Of a stretch of DNA of 64,000 nt, positions 50,974 through 58,112 are shown piece after piece (positions within the stretch are counted from its first letter, which is position 1; every line of letters starts with the position of its first letter). Origin of the DNA: JAEYFP01 sp047602645 (lineage in GTDB: Bacteria; Bacillota; Clostridia; Lachnospirales; Lachnospiraceae); NCBI GenBank assembly GCA_047602645.1, contig JASGGU010000002.1:104206-168205 (forward strand), given 5' to 3'. Under the pieces are notes generated by a model, which did not search any database, was not told where the DNA came from, and was given only the letters and a program-made list of their open reading frames with translations. A program made the translations under genes and the position numbers.

Positions 50974-51483
50974 ATGAAACATACAATCATAGATGCCAAC
51001 AGCTTAGAGCTGAATGAAAAGGTAGTATCCATCAAGCGTGTAACAAAGGTTGTAAAAGGTGGTCGTAACTTCCGTTTCACAGCTTTGGTGGTTGTCGGAG
51101 ACGGCAACGGACATGTTGGTGCCGGTTTGGGAAAGGCAACAGAAATTCCGGAAGCGATCCGCAAGGGAAAAGAAGATGCAATGAAAAAGCTGATTACGGT
51201 CGCAATGGATGATAATAAAAGTATTACACACGATTACAGCGGAAAATTCGGCGGTGCATCCGTACTGCTTAGAAGAGCACCGGAAGGTACCGGCGTGATC
51301 GCGGGCGGTCCTGTGCGTAATGTATGCGAACTTGCGGGAATCAAAAACATCCGTACAAAGTCTCTTGGTTCCAACAATAAGCAGAATGTAGTTTTGGCTA
51401 CTATCGAAGTATTAAGGCAGTTAAAGACTCCGGAAGAGGTAGCTCGTCTTCGCGGAAAATCCGTTGAAGAGATCATCGGCTAA
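50974..51483 (+). CDS. rpsE: 30S ribosomal protein S5
   Basis: 169 residues. G-R-N-F-R-F-T-A-L-V-V-V-G-D-G and the V-L-L-R-R-A-P-E-G-T-G-V-I-A-G-G block match S5, including the region where spectinomycin-resistance changes occur. SD AAGGAG. Confidence 0.98.
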   Translation: MKHTIIDANSLELNEKVVSIKRVTKVVKGGRNFRFTALVVVGDGNGHVGAGLGKATEIPEAIRKGKEDAMKKLITVAMDDNKSITHDYSGKFGGASVLLRRAPEGTGVIAGGPVRNVCELAGIKNIRTKSLGSNNKQNVVLATIEVLRQLKTPEEVARLRGKSVEEIIG

Positions 51484-51497
51484 GGAGGCAGAGTGAA

Positions 51498-51683
51498 ATG
51501 GCAGATAAAAAGATTAAAGTTACTTTAGTTAAATCAGTGATCGGCGCTATTCCTAAGCATAGAGCAACAGTTGCGGCATTGGGCTTGAAGAAGACCGGAA
51601 GAAGCATAGAGCTTCCCGATAATGATGCGGTAAGGGGAATGGTTAAGCAGGTTTGTCATTTGGTTAAAGTAGAAGAAATTTAA
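51498..51683 (+). CDS. rpmD: 50S ribosomal protein L30
   Basis: 61 residues. K-V-T-L-V-K-S-V-I-G, then P-K-H-R-A-T-V-A-A-L-G-L-K, is the L30 signature. 14 nt after rpsE; SD AAGGAGG. Confidence 0.98.
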   Translation: MADKKIKVTLVKSVIGAIPKHRATVAALGLKKTGRSIELPDNDAVRGMVKQVCHLVKVEEI

Positions 51684-51706
51684 TTAACAGATAAGGAGGT
51701 GTCAAG

Positions 51707-52147
51707 ATGGAATTATCAAATTTACAGCCGGCTGAAGGCTCAAAGCATAGTGATAATTTTAGAAGAGGTCGTGGACACGGTTCGGGAAATGGTAAGACAG
51801 CCGGAAAAGGCCACAAAGGTCAGAAGGCTCGTTCAGGCGCACCGAGAGTAGGCTTCGAGGGCGGTCAGATGCCATTATACAGAAGAATTCCTAAGCGGGG
51901 ATTCAAGAACAGAAATACAAAAGACATCATAGCAATTAATATGTCGGCTCTTGAAGTATTTGAAGATGGTGCTACAGTTTCCGTTGATACTCTGAAAGAA
52001 AAAGGAATTGTAAAGAACCCGAGAGACGGTGTGAAAATCCTTGGAAACGGAGAATTAACTAAGAAGCTTACGGTGCAGGCAAATGCATTCAGTGCATCTG
52101 CAAAGGAGAAAATTGAAGCTCTTGGTGGAAAAGCAGAGGTGATCTAA
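51707..52147 (+). CDS. rplO: 50S ribosomal protein L15
   Basis: 146 residues. The Gly/Lys/Arg-rich N-terminal extension R-R-G-R-G-H-G-S-G-N-G-K-T-A-G-K-G-H-K-G and G-F-E-G-G-Q-M-P-L are diagnostic. The stop overlaps the secY start by one base. Confidence 0.98.
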   Translation: MELSNLQPAEGSKHSDNFRRGRGHGSGNGKTAGKGHKGQKARSGAPRVGFEGGQMPLYRRIPKRGFKNRNTKDIIAINMSALEVFEDGATVSVDTLKEKGIVKNPRDGVKILGNGELTKKLTVQANAFSASAKEKIEALGGKAEVI

Positions 52148-53460
52148 TGCTCAATACACTGCAAAATGCGTTTAAAATAAAAGAAATCAGAAACAAACTT
52201 ATTTTTACGTTTTTAATGCTGATTGTAATCAGACTCGGTTCCGAATTGCCGGTGCCGGGTGTTGATAGAAATTATTTTTCAAGTTGGTTTGCAGCACAGA
52301 CAGGCGATGCTTTTAATTTTCTTGATGCGTTTACGGGCGGTTCATTTTTGAACATGTCCGTGTTCGCACTGAATATTACCCCTTATATTACATCCTCGAT
52401 TATTATGCAGCTCCTCACAATTGCAATTCCGAAGCTTGAGGAAATGCAGAAGGAGGGGGAGGATGGAAAAAAGAAGATTGCGGCAATTACGAGATATGTT
52501 ACAGTAGGTCTCGCACTGATTGAGTCGACGGCTATGGCAGTCGGATTCGGCAGACAGGGTTTACTTGCTGATTATAATGCAATCAATGTAATTACTGTAA
52601 TTGCGGCGCTCACGGCCGGTTCTGCATTTTTGATGTGGATTGGTGAGCAGATTACGGAAAATGGTGTCGGAAACGGTATTTCCATAGTGCTGACAATCAA
52701 TATTATTTCCAGAATTCCGGCGGACTTTGCTTCCCTTTATGATCAGTTCATGGCAGGCAAGACCTTTGCAGTTGCAGTGCTTGCAGCTGTCATTATTCTG
52801 GCGATTGTCATCGGTACAGTGATTCTGGTTGTTATTTTGAACGGCGCAGAAAGAAGAATTCCGGTGCAGTATGCAAAAAAGGTACAAGGCAGAAAAGTAG
52901 TAGGCGGTCAGTCTTCTCATATTCCGCTTAAGGTAAATACAAGCGGTGTTATTCCGATTATCTTTGCCTCCAGCTTAATGCAGCTCCCGATCGTCATCAC
53001 CTCGTTTTTCCAAACACAGGGAACGGGTGTATGGGCGAATATTGTTCATACATTGAACTCCAGTAACTGGTTCAAGTTGTCTACACCGATTTACTCTATC
53101 GGTGTGATTATTTACATCTTATTGGTTATCTTTTTTGCTTATTTCTATACCTCTATTACATTTAATCCGTTGGAGGTTGCCAATAACATGAAAAAGCAGG
53201 GCGGTTTCGTTCCGGGTATCAGACCGGGCAAACCGACCAGTGACTACCTGACAAAGATTTTGAATTATATTGTCTTCGTTGGGGCGGTTGGCCTGATCAT
53301 CGTAGCAATGATCCCGATCATATCAAATGGTTTGTTCAGCGCGAGCGTATCGTTCGGCGGAACCTCCCTGATCATCATTGTCGGTGTTGTCAATGAAACC
53401 CTAAAGCAAATTGAGTCACAGATGCTAGTACGTAATTATAAAGGTTTTTTGAATGATTAA
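52147..53460 (+). CDS. secY: Preprotein translocase channel subunit SecY
   Basis: 437 residues, ten transmembrane helices forming the Sec channel. The plug region F-L-D-A-F-T-G-G-S-F-L-N-M-S, the loop R-R-I-P-V-Q-Y-A-K-K-V, and the cytoplasmic loop with N-N-M-K-K-Q-G-G-F-V-P-G-I-R-P-G-K-P-T are canonical. It partners SecE/SecG and SecA encoded elsewhere. A perfect hairpin and a 96-bp tandem repeat follow its stop. Confidence 0.98.
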   Translation: MLNTLQNAFKIKEIRNKLIFTFLMLIVIRLGSELPVPGVDRNYFSSWFAAQTGDAFNFLDAFTGGSFLNMSVFALNITPYITSSIIMQLLTIAIPKLEEMQKEGEDGKKKIAAITRYVTVGLALIESTAMAVGFGRQGLLADYNAINVITVIAALTAGSAFLMWIGEQITENGVGNGISIVLTINIISRIPADFASLYDQFMAGKTFAVAVLAAVIILAIVIGTVILVVILNGAERRIPVQYAKKVQGRKVVGGQSSHIPLKVNTSGVIPIIFASSLMQLPIVITSFFQTQGTGVWANIVHTLNSSNWFKLSTPIYSIGVIIYILLVIFFAYFYTSITFNPLEVANNMKKQGGFVPGIRPGKPTSDYLTKILNYIVFVGAVGLIIVAMIPIISNGLFSASVSFGGTSLIIIVGVVNETLKQIESQMLVRNYKGFLND

Positions 53461-53468
53461 TCGGCAGA

Positions 53469-53494
53469 AAGACAAGGCTGCAAAGCCTTGTCTT
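53469..53494 (+). terminator. Hairpin after secY
   Basis: AAGACAAGGCT (53469-53479) pairs perfectly with AGCCTTGTCTT (53484-53494) around GCAA, an 11-bp stem with a GNRA loop. CGGCA and TGCCG can extend it past a 2-nt bulge. No T tract follows, so RNA processing or a pause is as likely as termination. Confidence 0.55.
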
Positions 53495-53500
53495 GCCGTC

Positions 53501-53800
53501 GCATTGAGCACTTGCCGAGGTTTTGCCGAGGCTAGTGCGAAAGCGCACCTGGATACTAAGTGAGGTCCTTTCGAGCATAGTAGGCATGGTGCTCCAACAC
53601 CAGGCACTTGCCGAGGTTTTGTCGAGGCTAGTGCGAAAGCGCACCTGAATACTAAGTGAGGTCCTTTCGAGCATAGTAGACATGGTGCTCCAACACCAGG
53701 CACTTGCCGAGGTTTTGCCGAGGCTAGAGCGAAAGCGCACCTGGATACTAAGCGACGCATTGAGCACTTAGCGAGGTTTCATCGAGCTTAGTGCAAAAGT
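53501..53800 (-). repeat. 96-bp tandem array of the dispersed repeat (copy 4), secY-adk spacer
   Basis: The unit starts at GCACTTG at 53508, 53604 and 53700, an exact 96-nt period, with about 2.6 units. The minus-strand 81-nt core of the first unit is 53501-53581 and is the same length as copies 1, 2 and 6. Units 1 and 2 differ at only a few positions in the part I compared. A partial core starting at a second GCATTGAGCACTT lies near 53753. Because 96 is divisible by three, long meaningless open frames run through it on the minus strand. Confidence 0.9.
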
Positions 53801-53897
53801 GGTTACCGAGACTTGGCGAAGTGCTTTTGAGCCATAGTCGAGTGTAACATTCATGATTTCTAAGCATAGTAGGGTGCACCCTTACAGGAGAATGTGT

Positions 53898-54542
53898 ATG
53901 AAAATTATCATGTTAGGCGCTCCCGGCGCCGGAAAAGGAACCCAGGCAAAACAGATTGCAGAAAAATACGGGATTCCTCATATTTCCACAGGGGATATTT
54001 TCAGGGCGAATATCAAAGAAAAGACTGCCCTTGGGATGGAAGCGAAACAATATATGGATCAGGGGAAGCTTGTTCCCGATGAATTGACAGTAAAGATTCT
54101 GCTTGACAGAGTCGCAAAAGAAGATTGTAAGGCAGGATATGTGTTGGATGGTTTTCCGAGAACCATTCCGCAGGCCGAGGTGCTTGATAAGGCCGTCGCA
54201 AAATTAAATGAAAAAATTGATTTTGCGGTCAATGTAGATGTTCCTGATAAAAATATAATTAACAGAATGTCTGGAAGAAGGGCATGTCTGCAATGCGGGG
54301 CGACTTATCATCTCGTAAACATTCCGCCGAAAGCGGAAGGGATTTGCGATGTGTGCGGCAGCGGACTTGCACTCCGCGATGATGATCAGCCAGAGACAGT
54401 TAAGAGCCGTCTTGCTGTTTACCATGAGCAGACCCAACCGTTGATCGATTATTATAACAAAAAAGGAATATTGAAAGAAGTGGACGGGACTCAGGATAGG
54501 AGTGTTGTATTCGAGGAAATCGTTCATATCTTAGGAGCATAA
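53898..54542 (+). CDS. adk: Adenylate kinase, zinc-type lid
   Basis: 214 residues. P-loop G-A-P-G-A-G-K-G-T, D-G-F-P-R-T and the LID with C-L-Q-C...C-D-V-C, the zinc-binding Cys4 set of Gram-positive enzymes. Keeps AMP, ADP and ATP in balance. ATG53898 follows SD AGGAG; the frame is open to 53853 without an SD. Separated from secY by 437 nt of repeat DNA. Confidence 0.97.
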   Translation: MKIIMLGAPGAGKGTQAKQIAEKYGIPHISTGDIFRANIKEKTALGMEAKQYMDQGKLVPDELTVKILLDRVAKEDCKAGYVLDGFPRTIPQAEVLDKAVAKLNEKIDFAVNVDVPDKNIINRMSGRRACLQCGATYHLVNIPPKAEGICDVCGSGLALRDDDQPETVKSRLAVYHEQTQPLIDYYNKKGILKEVDGTQDRSVVFEEIVHILGA

Positions 54543-54546
54543 GGAA

Positions 54547-55302
54547 ATGGCTGTAACTATAAAATCGTCAAGAGAAATTGAGTTGATGAGAGAGGCCGGA
54601 AGACGTCTCGATTATGTACATGAACAGTTAGGTAAGGCAATCAGGCCGGGGATGTCCACGCTGGACATTGATATACTCGGTGAAAAACTGATCAGGGAGC
54701 AGGACGGTATTCCGAACTTCCTGAACTATAACGGATATCCGGCATCCATCTGCGTTTCCGTAAATGAAGAGGTTGTGCACGGCATTCCGAATAAGCATCA
54801 CATCCTTTGTGAAGGAGATATCGTCAGCCTCGATGCAGGCTTGATTTACAAGGGATATCATTCCGATGCGGCAAGAACTCATGCAGTCGGTAAAATTACA
54901 AAGGAAGCGCAGCAGTTGATTGATGTGACAAGGCAGAGCTTTTTCGAGGGTATTAAATATGCACGGGAAGGCTTTCACCTACATGATATATCTAATGCAA
55001 TTGACGACTATGTCAGCCAGTTTGGTTACGGAATCGTCAGGGATCTCGTCGGACATGGTATTGGAACCAAGCTTCACGAGGATCCGCAGATACCAAACTT
55101 TCGTCAGAAGAAACGCGGATTGCTGCTAAAGGCCGGTATGACACTTGCGATTGAACCCATGATCAACATGGGGCGCTACGATGTCGAATGGCTGGACGAT
55201 GACTGGACAGTCGTAGCCGAAGACGGACTCCCCTCCGCCCACTACGAAAACACAATCCTGATCACCACCGGTGACCCTGAGATACTGACATTGAACGCTT
55301 AG
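54547..55302 (+). CDS. map: Methionine aminopeptidase, type I
   Basis: 251 residues. Removes the N-terminal Met from new proteins. Metal ligands are recognisable in S-L-D-A-G and H-S-D-A-A-R-T (two Asp), G-H-G-I-G (His), A-I-E-P (Glu) and Y-E-N-T (Glu). The last residues L-N-A and the stop (TTGAACGCTTAG) lie inside the start of the following repeat, which also has the form TTGAGCACTTAG elsewhere. The C-terminus therefore seems to be supplied by the repeat. Confidence 0.96.
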   Translation: MAVTIKSSREIELMREAGRRLDYVHEQLGKAIRPGMSTLDIDILGEKLIREQDGIPNFLNYNGYPASICVSVNEEVVHGIPNKHHILCEGDIVSLDAGLIYKGYHSDAARTHAVGKITKEAQQLIDVTRQSFFEGIKYAREGFHLHDISNAIDDYVSQFGYGIVRDLVGHGIGTKLHEDPQIPNFRQKKRGLLLKAGMTLAIEPMINMGRYDVEWLDDDWTVVAEDGLPSAHYENTILITTGDPEILTLNA

Positions 55303-55431
55303 CGAGGTATTGTCGAGCTTAGCGAGAAAGTCCACCCGGATGCTTGGCGAGGTATTATCGAGCCTAGCAGAGCGTGGTGGTTCCATAGGAACGCTTAGCG
55401 ACGCATTGAGTACTAGGTGAGGTACTTTCGA
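55293..55431 (-). repeat. Dispersed repeat cluster in map-KOW spacer (copy 5, reverse)
   Basis: Read on the minus strand, an 81-nt-type core with GCTCGATAATACCTCG, CCGGGTGGACTTT and GCTCGACAATACCTCG runs from ~55370 to ~55297. A second partial element starts ACTCGAAAGTACCTC and includes TACTCAATGCG near 55405. GGAACCACCACG between them matches the AAACACCACG module of copy 1. It overlaps the end of map. Confidence 0.8.
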
Positions 55432-55466
55432 GTGTAACTTCCTTATAAAATCAGAAAGGCAACCAT

Positions 55467-55748
55467 ATGTTAGGCAGCTTTGCAAGGTCTTTGGCGGGAC
55501 ACGATAAGGGTCAGCTTTACATTATTATAGAAGAAACAGATTCTCTGCTGACGTTGGCAGATGGCAGGTTAAGAACGCTGGAAAAGCCGAAGCAGAAGAA
55601 TAGAAAGCATATACAAATTGTGAAAAAAAATTGCAATAAGGATATCATAACAAAGCTTCAAAACAATGAAAAAATCAATAATGAAGAAGTGAAGCGGGCA
55701 ATTAAGCTCTATGAACGGGAGGTAAATGGATGTCAAAAACCGATGTAA
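55467..55748 (+). CDS. KOW-domain RNA-binding protein
   Basis: 93 residues. The N-terminal ~45 residues are a KOW/SH3-like fold resembling eukaryotic-type L14e (G-S-F-A-R-S-L-A-G-H-D-K-G), followed by a Lys/Asn-rich helical tail. A small KOW protein between map and infA is a regular feature of clostridial superoperons; it is presumed ribosome- or RNA-associated, but its role is not known to me. It overlaps infA by 19 nt. Confidence 0.85.
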   Translation: MLGSFARSLAGHDKGQLYIIIEETDSLLTLADGRLRTLEKPKQKNRKHIQIVKKNCNKDIITKLQNNEKINNEEVKRAIKLYEREVNGCQKPM

Positions 55749-55948
55749 TCGAAATCGAGGGAACAGTAATTGAGAAGCTGCCAAATGCGATGTTTCGCGT
55801 AAAGCTGGAAAATCAGCATGAGGTGCTGGCTCACATCAGCGGAAAGCTTCGTATGAACTTTATCAGGATTCTTCCGGGTGATAAGGTGACAATTGAAATG
55901 TCTCCCTACGACTTATCGAAGGGCAGAATCATCTGGAGAGACAAATAA
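55730..55948 (+). CDS. infA: Translation initiation factor IF-1
   Basis: 72 residues, S1-type OB fold. I-E-I-E-G-T-V-I-E-K-L-P-N-A-M-F-R-V, H-I-S-G-K-L-R-M-N-F-I-R-I and G-D-K-V-T-I-E are canonical. SD GGGAGGT lies within the KOW gene end. Confidence 0.98.
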   Translation: MSKTDVIEIEGTVIEKLPNAMFRVKLENQHEVLAHISGKLRMNFIRILPGDKVTIEMSPYDLSKGRIIWRDK

Positions 55949-55962
55949 AGATAAGGTTTCTA

Positions 55963-55991
55963 TTGATATTTAACACATGATGTGTTACAAT
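55963..55991 (+). promoter_or_regulatory. Internal promoter before rpmJ and the alpha operon
   Basis: TTGATA (55963-55968), 17-nt spacer, TACAAT (55986-55991), 5/6 matches each. It could give the rpmJ-rpsM-rpoA part separate expression. Confidence 0.65.
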
Positions 55992-56017
55992 ATAAAGCGG
56001 TCTTTTTAAGATTATGC

Positions 56018-56081
56018 CGGTTTTTTACAGCCTAAAAAACCGTGCGAAAGGTACGTAGTGTCGATTTTTATCTAAAAATCG
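56018..56081 (+). promoter_or_regulatory. Two A/T-rich hairpins in the rpmJ leader
   Basis: CGGTTTTTTA (56018-56027) / TAAAAAACCG (56033-56042) is a perfect 10-bp stem. CGATTTTTA (56062-56070) / TAAAAATCG (56073-56081) is a second stem. Flanking GTAC pairs could extend the latter. The rpmJ SD follows within ~16 nt. Attenuation or RNA stability control is possible. Confidence 0.5.
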
Positions 56082-56110
56082 TGTACAAGGAACTGAAAGG
56101 AGGGTTTAAC

Positions 56111-56224
56111 GTGAAAGTTAGATCATCAGTAAAACCAATTTGCGAAAAATGCAAAATTATTAAGAGAAAAGGGAAGATCAGAGTTATTTGTGAGAACCCG
56201 AAGCACAAGCAGAGACAGGGTTGA
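56111..56224 (+). CDS. rpmJ: 50S ribosomal protein L36
   Basis: 37 residues, zinc-ribbon type: C-E-K-C and C-x4-H with the end N-P-K-H-K-Q-R-Q-G. Starts at GTG56111 with AAAGGAGGG upstream. The frame is open further 5' but without an SD. Confidence 0.97.
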   Translation: MKVRSSVKPICEKCKIIKRKGKIRVICENPKHKQRQG

Positions 56225-56283
56225 GAAAGATCTCGCCGGTGAGGTAGGATGGCAGAATAGGAAACCTAGGAAGCACCGTCGTT

Positions 56284-56381
56284 GCTAAACTCGAAAGAAC
56301 CTCGTTAAGCATCGAGGTGTACTTTCGCACTAAGCTCGAAAATACCTCGCTAAGTGCTCAATGCACCAAGTGCTCAATGCG
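56284..56381 (+). repeat. Dispersed repeat in L36-S13 spacer (copy 6)
   Basis: The 81-nt core is 56284-56364, plus strand: it starts GCTAAACTCGAAAG and ends AAGTGCTCAATGC. A second CAAGTGCTCAATGC end follows at 56368-56381, just as in copy 1. AGGAAGCACCGTCG in front corresponds to the B-unit of copy 2. CCTCG/CGAGG can pair within the core. Confidence 0.85.
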
Positions 56382-56388
56382 CGGCTGA

Positions 56389-56588
56389 GCAATACTTTTT
56401 CCGTCAAAGGGGTATTGCAGACGATAGATAACTCGAAGCACGGAAGTCTTTTGACTGACTTGCGAGTCATCTGCGATTGATACCGGCTGTCAACTAATAA
56501 GCCGGACAAAACCGGTCTATCCGGTCGATTGCTCTATGAGGGCAGTCCAATCAATTAGTAACTATTAATTATCACCATTTCGGTGGTG
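56389..56588 (+). promoter_or_regulatory. Structured alpha-operon leader before rpsM
   Basis: Several stems in ~200 nt: GCAATAC (56389-56395) / GTATTGC (56412-56418) with wobble extension; CCGGCT (56483-56488) / AGCCGG (56500-56505); ACCGG (56511-56515) / CCGGT (56521-56525); CACCA (56573-56577) / TGGTG (56584-56588) just before SD AGAGAGG. Leaders of this operon are S4-controlled in several bacteria; equivalence here is unproven. Confidence 0.5.
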
Positions 56589-56608
56589 GCGAAAGAGAGG
56601 AAACAAAA

Positions 56609-56977
56609 ATGGCTCGTATTTCTGGTGTGGATTTACCAAGAGACAAACGTGTGGAGATTGGTTTGACGTATGTATATGGAATCGGCAGACCAAATGCTTC
56701 AAAGATATTAGCAGAGGCTAATGTAAATCCTGATACACGCTGCAGGGATTTGACTGATGAAGAAGTAAAGAGAATCAGTGAAGTCATTGATGCTGGTTAT
56801 CAGGTAGAGGGTGATTTGAGAAGAGAAATTGCACTCAACATCAAGAGATTGCAGGAAATCGGATGCTACAGAGGAATCCGTCACAGGAAAGGACTTCCGG
56901 TTCGCGGTCAGAAGACAAAGACAAACGCGAGAACAAGAAAAGGTCCAAAGAGAACAGTAGCGAATAAGAAGAAGTAA
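56609..56977 (+). CDS. rpsM: 30S ribosomal protein S13
   Basis: 122 residues. A-R-I-S-G-V-D-L-P-R-D-K-R, R-H-R-K-G-L-P-V-R-G-Q and the basic tail are S13 signatures. Its helix-two-turn-helix contacts 16S rRNA and S19. Preceded by a structured 384-nt spacer. Confidence 0.98.
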   Translation: MARISGVDLPRDKRVEIGLTYVYGIGRPNASKILAEANVNPDTRCRDLTDEEVKRISEVIDAGYQVEGDLRREIALNIKRLQEIGCYRGIRHRKGLPVRGQKTKTNARTRKGPKRTVANKKK

Positions 56978-57041
56978 GCACTCGGTGCGAACTTTGCAAA
57001 AACAGTAAAATTGTAAATATTGAGAAAGTAGGTTAGTTTAA

Positions 57042-57437
57042 ATGGCGAAAAAAGTTGCAAAGAAAGTAACAAAGAAACGTGTCAAGAAAAACGTTGAACG
57101 CGGACAGGCACATATTCAGTCATCCTTTAACAACACAATTGTAACACTTACGGATGCTGAGGGTAATGCTCTTTCATGGGCAAGTGCCGGTGGTCTGGGA
57201 TTTAGAGGTTCAAGGAAATCTACTCCATATGCGGCTCAGATGGCAGCAGAGACTGCTACAAAGGCAGCGTTAGTGCATGGCTTAAAAACCGTTGAAGTTT
57301 TGGTAAAGGGTCCCGGTTCGGGAAGAGAAGCAGCAATTCGTGCATTACAGGCTTGCGGTTTAGAAGTAACAAGTATCAGGGACGTGACTCCGGTTCCCCA
57401 TAACGGATGCCGCCCGCCAAAACGCAGAAGAGTTTAG
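57042..57437 (+). CDS. rpsK: 30S ribosomal protein S11
   Basis: 131 residues. H-I-Q-S-S-F-N-N-T-I-V-T, K-G-P-G-S-G-R-E-A-A-I-R and H-N-G-C-R-P-P-K-R-R-R-V are canonical. It sits in the 30S platform near the E site. Confidence 0.98.
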   Translation: MAKKVAKKVTKKRVKKNVERGQAHIQSSFNNTIVTLTDAEGNALSWASAGGLGFRGSRKSTPYAAQMAAETATKAALVHGLKTVEVLVKGPGSGREAAIRALQACGLEVTSIRDVTPVPHNGCRPPKRRRV

Positions 57438-57470
57438 TTTCGCATAATTTAATTAGGAGGAAAAGCAGAG

Positions 57471-58064
57471 ATGGCAGTCAATAGAGTTCCTGTACTGAAA
57501 AGATGCAGATCACTTGGTTTGGAACCAATGTATTTAGGAATTGATAAAAAGTCAAAGAGAACTTTGAAAAGAGCAAATAAGAAGATGAGTGAGTATGGTC
57601 TTCAGCTGAGAGAGAAGCAGAAAGCAAAGTTTATCTATGGCGTACTGGAGAAGCCTTTCAGAAACTATTACAAAAAGGCTGACAGAATGAAGGGTATGAC
57701 AGGTGAAAACCTGATGATCCTTCTTGAGAGCAGACTTGACAATGTTATTTTTAGAATGACATTTGCAAGAACAAGAAGAGAAGCAAGACAGATCGTTGAT
57801 CACAAGCAGGTTGCTGTAAACGGAAAGACCGTAAATATTCCGTCTTATTTGGTAAAAGCTGGCGATGTTGTTGAAATCAGAGAAAAATGCAAAGGTTCAC
57901 AGAGATACAAAGACATCTTTGAGGTTACGGGGGGAAGACTTGTTCCCGATTGGCTTGATGCAGATCAGGAGAATTTTAAAGGGACTGTAAAGGGACTTCC
58001 TACACGTGAAGTAATTGATGTACCGGTTGATGAGATGCTTATCGTCGAGTTGTATTCTAAGTAA
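57471..58064 (+). CDS. rpsD: 30S ribosomal protein S4
   Basis: 197 residues. It lacks the N-terminal zinc Cys set; the S4 domain with R-L-D-N-V-I-F-R-M-T-F-A and H-K-Q-V-A-V-N-G is intact. Primary 16S rRNA binder and the likely autoregulator of this operon by analogy. In many Firmicutes rpsD is unlinked, so its presence here is worth recording. Confidence 0.97.
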   Translation: MAVNRVPVLKRCRSLGLEPMYLGIDKKSKRTLKRANKKMSEYGLQLREKQKAKFIYGVLEKPFRNYYKKADRMKGMTGENLMILLESRLDNVIFRMTFARTRREARQIVDHKQVAVNGKTVNIPSYLVKAGDVVEIREKCKGSQRYKDIFEVTGGRLVPDWLDADQENFKGTVKGLPTREVIDVPVDEMLIVELYSK

Positions 58065-58112
58065 TCAGTAAACTGAAAAGTTGCTGGTATTCCAAAAAGG
58101 AGGTACTTTGCA

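Noticed and set aside
53390..53767. Long minus-strand open frames with a 32-residue internal repeat
   Set aside because: They exist because the tandem DNA period (96 nt) is a multiple of three; two different frames are open at once, there is no SD, and they run into secY.
44344..56381. CRISPR array
   Set aside because: Repeats are spread over 12 kb in separate gene junctions, in both orientations, with no unique regular spacers and no cas genes.
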